From Gammaproteobacteria bacterium (GTDB lineage Bacteria; Pseudomonadota; Gammaproteobacteria; Chromatiales; Chromatiaceae), in NCBI GenBank assembly GCA_015490795.1, contig WFXD01000103.1, positions 1 to 45,146 of the forward strand: 45,146 nucleotides of DNA. The letters are read 5' to 3'. The notes below the pieces were generated by a model. That model did no database searches. It saw only the letters and a list, made by a program, of their open reading frames with translations, and had not been told where the DNA came from. Of the stretch, positions 42,145 to 45,146 are shown in pieces. The translations under genes and the position numbers were made by a program. Within the stretch, counting starts at the first letter, position 1. Each line of letters starts with the position of its first letter.

Positions 42145-42933
42145 ATGGACCGCATAAAACCACCTGCCGTAGCAGGGCTTTTCTATCCGGACGATCCGGA
42201 TGAGCTGCGCTCACAAGTGTCGACCTTTCTAAAAGAGGGTCAAGCCGGACGGGTTGAAAAGCCCAAAGCCCTCATCGCGCCCCATGCGGGCTATATCTAC
42301 TCAGGCGCTACCGCCGGTCATGCCTACGCACAGCTAAAGTCAGTAGCCGACACCATTACACATGTTGTCATCCTGGCCCCCTCACACCATTTGGCATTTC
42401 CAGGCATTGGGTATTGCAGTGCGACACAGTTCCAGACACCCTTGGGCTACCTGATGGTAAACCAGCATGCCATATCCCTGATCAGCAGCCTGCCCCAGGT
42501 CAACCAGGTCGATGAGGCATTTGAAAAGGAGCATAGCCTTGAGGTGCAGCTCCCTTTCTTGCAGATGACACTGGGGGATTTTCAAATCACGCCACTGCTG
42601 GTAAGTGATGCAAAGAGCAGTGACGTTGCCGAGGTGCTGGAGCAGTTATGGGGTGGCGATGAGACCCTGATTGTCATCAGCTCCGATCTCAGCCACTATC
42701 TGGACTATAAAAGCGCCCAGAGCATTGACCGGGAGGCGACCCGCGCCATCGAGCAGCTGGAGCCGGACGGGCTTAGTTACTATCATGCCTGCGGTCGCAC
42801 ACCTGTGAGCGGACTGCTGATTGCGGCACGCCACCACCACCTTAGCGCAACAACACTGGATCTACGAAACTCTGGCGATACAGCGGGTTCCCGCAACCAG
42901 GTTGTGGGCTATGGCGCCTATGCCTTCACCTGA
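42145..42933 (+). CDS. amrB: AmmeMemoRadiSam system protein B (MEMO1 family)
   Basis: 262 residues. MEMO/LigB-like dioxygenase fold. ALIAPHAGYIYSGATAG (His47), LAPSHHLAFPG (His81) and YHACGRTPVSGLL (Cys near 212) correspond to the metal-site residues of MEMO1. EKEHSLEVQLPFLQ and ISSDLSHYLDY are further signatures. It is encoded with the AMMECR1 gene and overlaps it, as in other genomes. A good ribosome binding site, AAGGAG, precedes the ATG. The substrate is unknown. Confidence 0.92.
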   Translation: MDRIKPPAVAGLFYPDDPDELRSQVSTFLKEGQAGRVEKPKALIAPHAGYIYSGATAGHAYAQLKSVADTITHVVILAPSHHLAFPGIGYCSATQFQTPLGYLMVNQHAISLISSLPQVNQVDEAFEKEHSLEVQLPFLQMTLGDFQITPLLVSDAKSSDVAEVLEQLWGGDETLIVISSDLSHYLDYKSAQSIDREATRAIEQLEPDGLSYYHACGRTPVSGLLIAARHHHLSATTLDLRNSGDTAGSRNQVVGYGAYAFT

Positions 42934-43501
42934 TACAGCAGCTGTGCCACTGGATGACCAGGCCCGCAGCCTGCTGTTGCAGATTGCTGAAGCATCCATT
43001 CAGCACGGTTTGCGCTACGGCAGGCCACTCCGGGTTGATCCTGAAGATCACCAAGAGGCGCTTCAGGCCAACCGCGCAAGTTTTGTGACACTGCAAAAAC
43101 ATGGAGAACTGCGCGGCTGCATCGGCCACCTTGAGGCCATTCAACCACTGGTGCTGGATGTTGCAGAGAACGCCTATGCCGCCGCTTTTCAGGACCCACG
43201 GTTCCCCCCGCTATCCGACCATGAAGTGGGAGATATTGAGACCCACATCTCTGTCCTTACACCCGCAACGCCAATGAGATTCAGCAGTGAAGCAGAGCTG
43301 ATAGCCCAGCTGCGCCCAGGCCGGGATGGCCTGATTTTGCAGGAGGGTTACAAAAAGGGCACCTTTCTGCCCTCTGTTTGGGAGTCGCTGCCGGAACCGG
43401 CAGTATTCATCAAGCAGCTTAAACTCAAGGCCGGGCTGCCTGCCTCTTACTGGTCAGAGAGCCTCAAGGTGTTTCGTTATGAGACGGAATCTTTCCCTTA
43501 G
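42911..43501 (+). CDS. amrA: AmmeMemoRadiSam system protein A (AMMECR1 family)
   Basis: 196 residues from the ATG at 42911; 42920 (MPSPDTAAV) is equally plausible. RASFVTLQKHGELRGCIGHL is the AMMECR1 hallmark, with NAYAAAFQDPRFPPL and LKLKAGLPASYW following. It overlaps amrB by 23 bases. The radical-SAM partner usual for this three-gene system is not in the window. The stop overlaps the convergent pentapeptide gene by three bases. Confidence 0.9.
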   Translation: MAPMPSPDTAAVPLDDQARSLLLQIAEASIQHGLRYGRPLRVDPEDHQEALQANRASFVTLQKHGELRGCIGHLEAIQPLVLDVAENAYAAAFQDPRFPPLSDHEVGDIETHISVLTPATPMRFSSEAELIAQLRPGRDGLILQEGYKKGTFLPSVWESLPEPAVFIKQLKLKAGLPASYWSESLKVFRYETESFP

Positions 43502-44409
43502 TTGCTCTTCCTGTTGCAGCCACCTACAGAACCGGCAAGGCATGTACCGCCATCAAACCAGACCGCATGATCCAGTCTGGCACCCTCCAGCACCACCCCG
43601 CCAGGTGTAGCGCCGCGAAGGATCGCAAAACTGAGGTCAGCATCCGCAAACACTGTATTGGTCAGATCTGCATTCTGAAGGTTGGCCCCTTTCATTTTGG
43701 CTCGATTCAGTTGTGCATAACTTAGATCAGCGCCGCTGAAATCAACATATTCCAAGTCGGCATCGACAAAAAGCACACCGCTCAGATTGGCCCCTCTCAG
43801 CAAGGCTCCCGCCGCCTTGACGCCGGTCAGATCTGCAGCGGCATACTGAACACCATCCAGACGGCAGTTTTGCCAGTTGATACCGGGAACAGGCGCTCTT
43901 TCACATTCAGCCGCCGGAGCCTTCGTGGGTGCTCCACGGTAGAGGCCAAAACCTATGATCACCGCAACCAGCAGCGTGCTTATCAGTGCTGGCCGAAGGG
44001 GTAGCCGCTCCTTTTTTCTTTTTAAGAGCAGCGACCGGGCCGCCCGATATTTATTGGTGGCCCCTGCCTCTTCTGCGCGCCGCTCGCCCTTTCGCCTCTG
44101 TTGATAAACCGCATCACTCTCGGCCGTGCGCCGCTCACGGCCAGAGCGTGTATCTTCACGCCTTCTGCCTGTTTGCAATGCGGCATCGTCACCCTCCTCC
44201 AGCGCCTTGCGCAGCTCTGGAGGCATCACCTCTGGTATTTTTGAGGCAGGCTGCCAATCCTTGCCATTAAAGCTCACCTCATCGGCAGGCACTATCCGCC
44301 CCAGCAGCAGGGAGCGGCGAACAGCACCGCCGGGAAAAGGGCCAAGCACCTTCCCTTTATGCTTTACATACCAGAGTTTCTGTTTTCCTTTTTGGTGAGC
44401 TTTATGCAT
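43498..44409 (-). CDS. GYF-like domain, membrane helix and pentapeptide-repeat protein
   Basis: 303 residues. The N-terminus (about 10-55, KLWYVKHKGKVLGPFPGGAV) resembles a GYF_2 domain. A highly basic, charged linker with RRREDTRSGRERR follows, then a membrane helix near 145-160 (LISTLLVAVIIGFGLY). The C-terminal ~120 residues are pentapeptide repeats of the A(D/N)LSx type (ADLTGVKAAGALLRGANLSG). WFDGGTCLAGSVGGC ends it. The repeat helix should be periplasmic and the GYF-like part cytoplasmic. Function unknown. Confidence 0.82.
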   Translation of the reverse strand: MHKAHQKGKQKLWYVKHKGKVLGPFPGGAVRRSLLLGRIVPADEVSFNGKDWQPASKIPEVMPPELRKALEEGDDAALQTGRRREDTRSGRERRTAESDAVYQQRRKGERRAEEAGATNKYRAARSLLLKRKKERLPLRPALISTLLVAVIIGFGLYRGAPTKAPAAECERAPVPGINWQNCRLDGVQYAAADLTGVKAAGALLRGANLSGVLFVDADLEYVDFSGADLSYAQLNRAKMKGANLQNADLTNTVFADADLSFAILRGATPGGVVLEGARLDHAVWFDGGTCLAGSVGGCNRKSN

Positions 44410-44463
44410 TTTTCATTTACCCTGTCCGTATAGTTATCACCGGACAGGCCGATAGAGAACCCG

Positions 44464-45146
44464 ATGCTTATTTCCAACCAACTCTCACAGCTTCCGCTTC
44501 AGCTGTCAAAGCCTGATTTGCAAAAACTTTTGCAAAACCTGCAACCAGGGCAGTTATTGAAAGCAACCGTTGTGCAACGGGTGACAGCGGACTCTGTGCA
44601 GCTGAAGATAGGCGCACAGGAGCTGCTCGCCTATACCCGGTTGCGCCTGGCAGCCGGTCAAAAGCTGACCATGAGGGTGACAAAAGGGGGGGAGATACCT
44701 GAGTTAAGGCTGCTGCAAGAGCGCACTGGCAGCGAGCTGCAAAGCCAGATCCTGCGCCAGGCCCTGCCCAGACAGATCCCGCAGGCCAGCCTTTTCAATA
44801 CACTTCAGACCATAGCACGCACCCCTCCCGAGCTTTTACAAAAACTGCTGGCTGGGCTGCTGCGCAAAAGCAGCCCGGATCAGGGGGCGGCAGGCCGCAC
44901 TCAATCACCACCAGCAGGCTCGTTGCCACTGCAAAAGGCATTGGGGGAGGCCTTTCAAAAACAGCCTGCTGAACCTTTGCAGGGCGCCATAACCGGCCCG
45001 CCAGCCGCGAGTAAGGCGCTGCTGCCAACCGACCTGCAAAAAGCCATCCAGGCCATTCTTGCCAAAGCCCTGCCCCAGGCTGGCAACCTCTCTGCCCCGC
45101 AAATCCGGCAGGCACTATTGAATTCAGGCCTCTTTTTAGAGGCCAA
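44464..45146 (+). CDS. FliK-like flagellar hook-length-control-type protein (partial, runs off the edge)
   Basis: From the ATG at 44464 the frame stays open for 227 codons to the last base. It begins MLISNQLSQLPLQLSK, with GQLLKATVVQRVTADSVQLK, LLAYTRLRLAAGQKLTM and Gln/Leu/Ala-rich segments. The N-terminal OB-like piece and the low-complexity middle are typical of FliK-like proteins in gammaproteobacteria. No other flagellar gene is visible. It is divergent from the pentapeptide gene, 54 bases away. The C-terminal domain that would decide the call is missing. Confidence 0.6.
   Translation, partial: MLISNQLSQLPLQLSKPDLQKLLQNLQPGQLLKATVVQRVTADSVQLKIGAQELLAYTRLRLAAGQKLTMRVTKGGEIPELRLLQERTGSELQSQILRQALPRQIPQASLFNTLQTIARTPPELLQKLLAGLLRKSSPDQGAAGRTQSPPAGSLPLQKALGEAFQKQPAEPLQGAITGPPAASKALLPTDLQKAIQAILAKALPQAGNLSAPQIRQALLNSGLFLEA

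Overview
The window comes from a Gram-negative gammaproteobacterium. The evidence is the rpoS-nlpD-pcm-surE-truD block, the aat-bpt-infA-clpA-clpS-cspD block, folB-folK, mnmA-hflD, an HtrB-type acyltransferase and an outer-membrane beta-barrel. A PEP-CTERM/exosortase sorting system, modABC and AmmeMemoRadiSam genes suggest an environmental, perhaps sulfur-oxidising, lineage. That placement is inference, because no rRNA or taxon-specific marker is present. I see no tRNA, rRNA or CRISPR array.

Layout. 1-533 is a stack of palindromic elements. 517-4007 holds a divergent trio: a FeeM/LuxI-like acyltransferase fused to a cyclic-nucleotide-binding domain, an E1/ThiF-like adenylyltransferase and a nitroreductase-family flavoprotein. 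After a bidirectional terminator, 4112-13398 is a minus-strand run: a PEP-CTERM protein behind a very good sigma-54 promoter, the PEP-CTERM-system TPR lipoprotein PrsT, an RND/MMPL exporter with an N-terminal PAS domain, a beta-barrel protein and a LolA-like protein. 13522-14368 is folK-folB. 14442-14778 holds two MITEs sharing one TA. 14922-21193 is the stationary-phase block (rpoS, nlpD, yqaA-type, pcm, surE, smr, truD). 21245-25372 encodes a membrane-anchored acidic protein, a VWA protein and an HtrB/LpxL-type acyltransferase. 25516-31558 carries DUF1631, PilZ, a glycine-zipper lipoprotein, rmuC and mtaB. 31643-34127 is modABC. After a MITE and an IS630 transposase relic come aat-bpt-infA, clpA-clpS and cspD (34411-39423). 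The right end holds mnmA-hflD, a helical repeat protein, another MITE, amrB-amrA, a pentapeptide-repeat protein and the start of a FliK-like gene cut by the window edge.

Two themes stand out. First, three families of small palindromic elements (A, B, C) are flanked by CTAG or its remnants, which is the known target of IS630-type transposases, and an IS630 transposase relic lies beside one copy. Two copies sit exactly in a gene's stop codon, so that the target TA plus the element's first base forms the stop. Comparing copies shows compensatory base changes that keep the palindromes paired. Second, the left 13 kb looks like a signalling and cell-envelope region: the acyltransferase/E1/nitroreductase trio, the sigma-54-driven PEP-CTERM gene, PrsT and the PAS-RND/LolA-like/barrel export set lie together. 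No exosortase is in the window, so the sorting system must be completed elsewhere.
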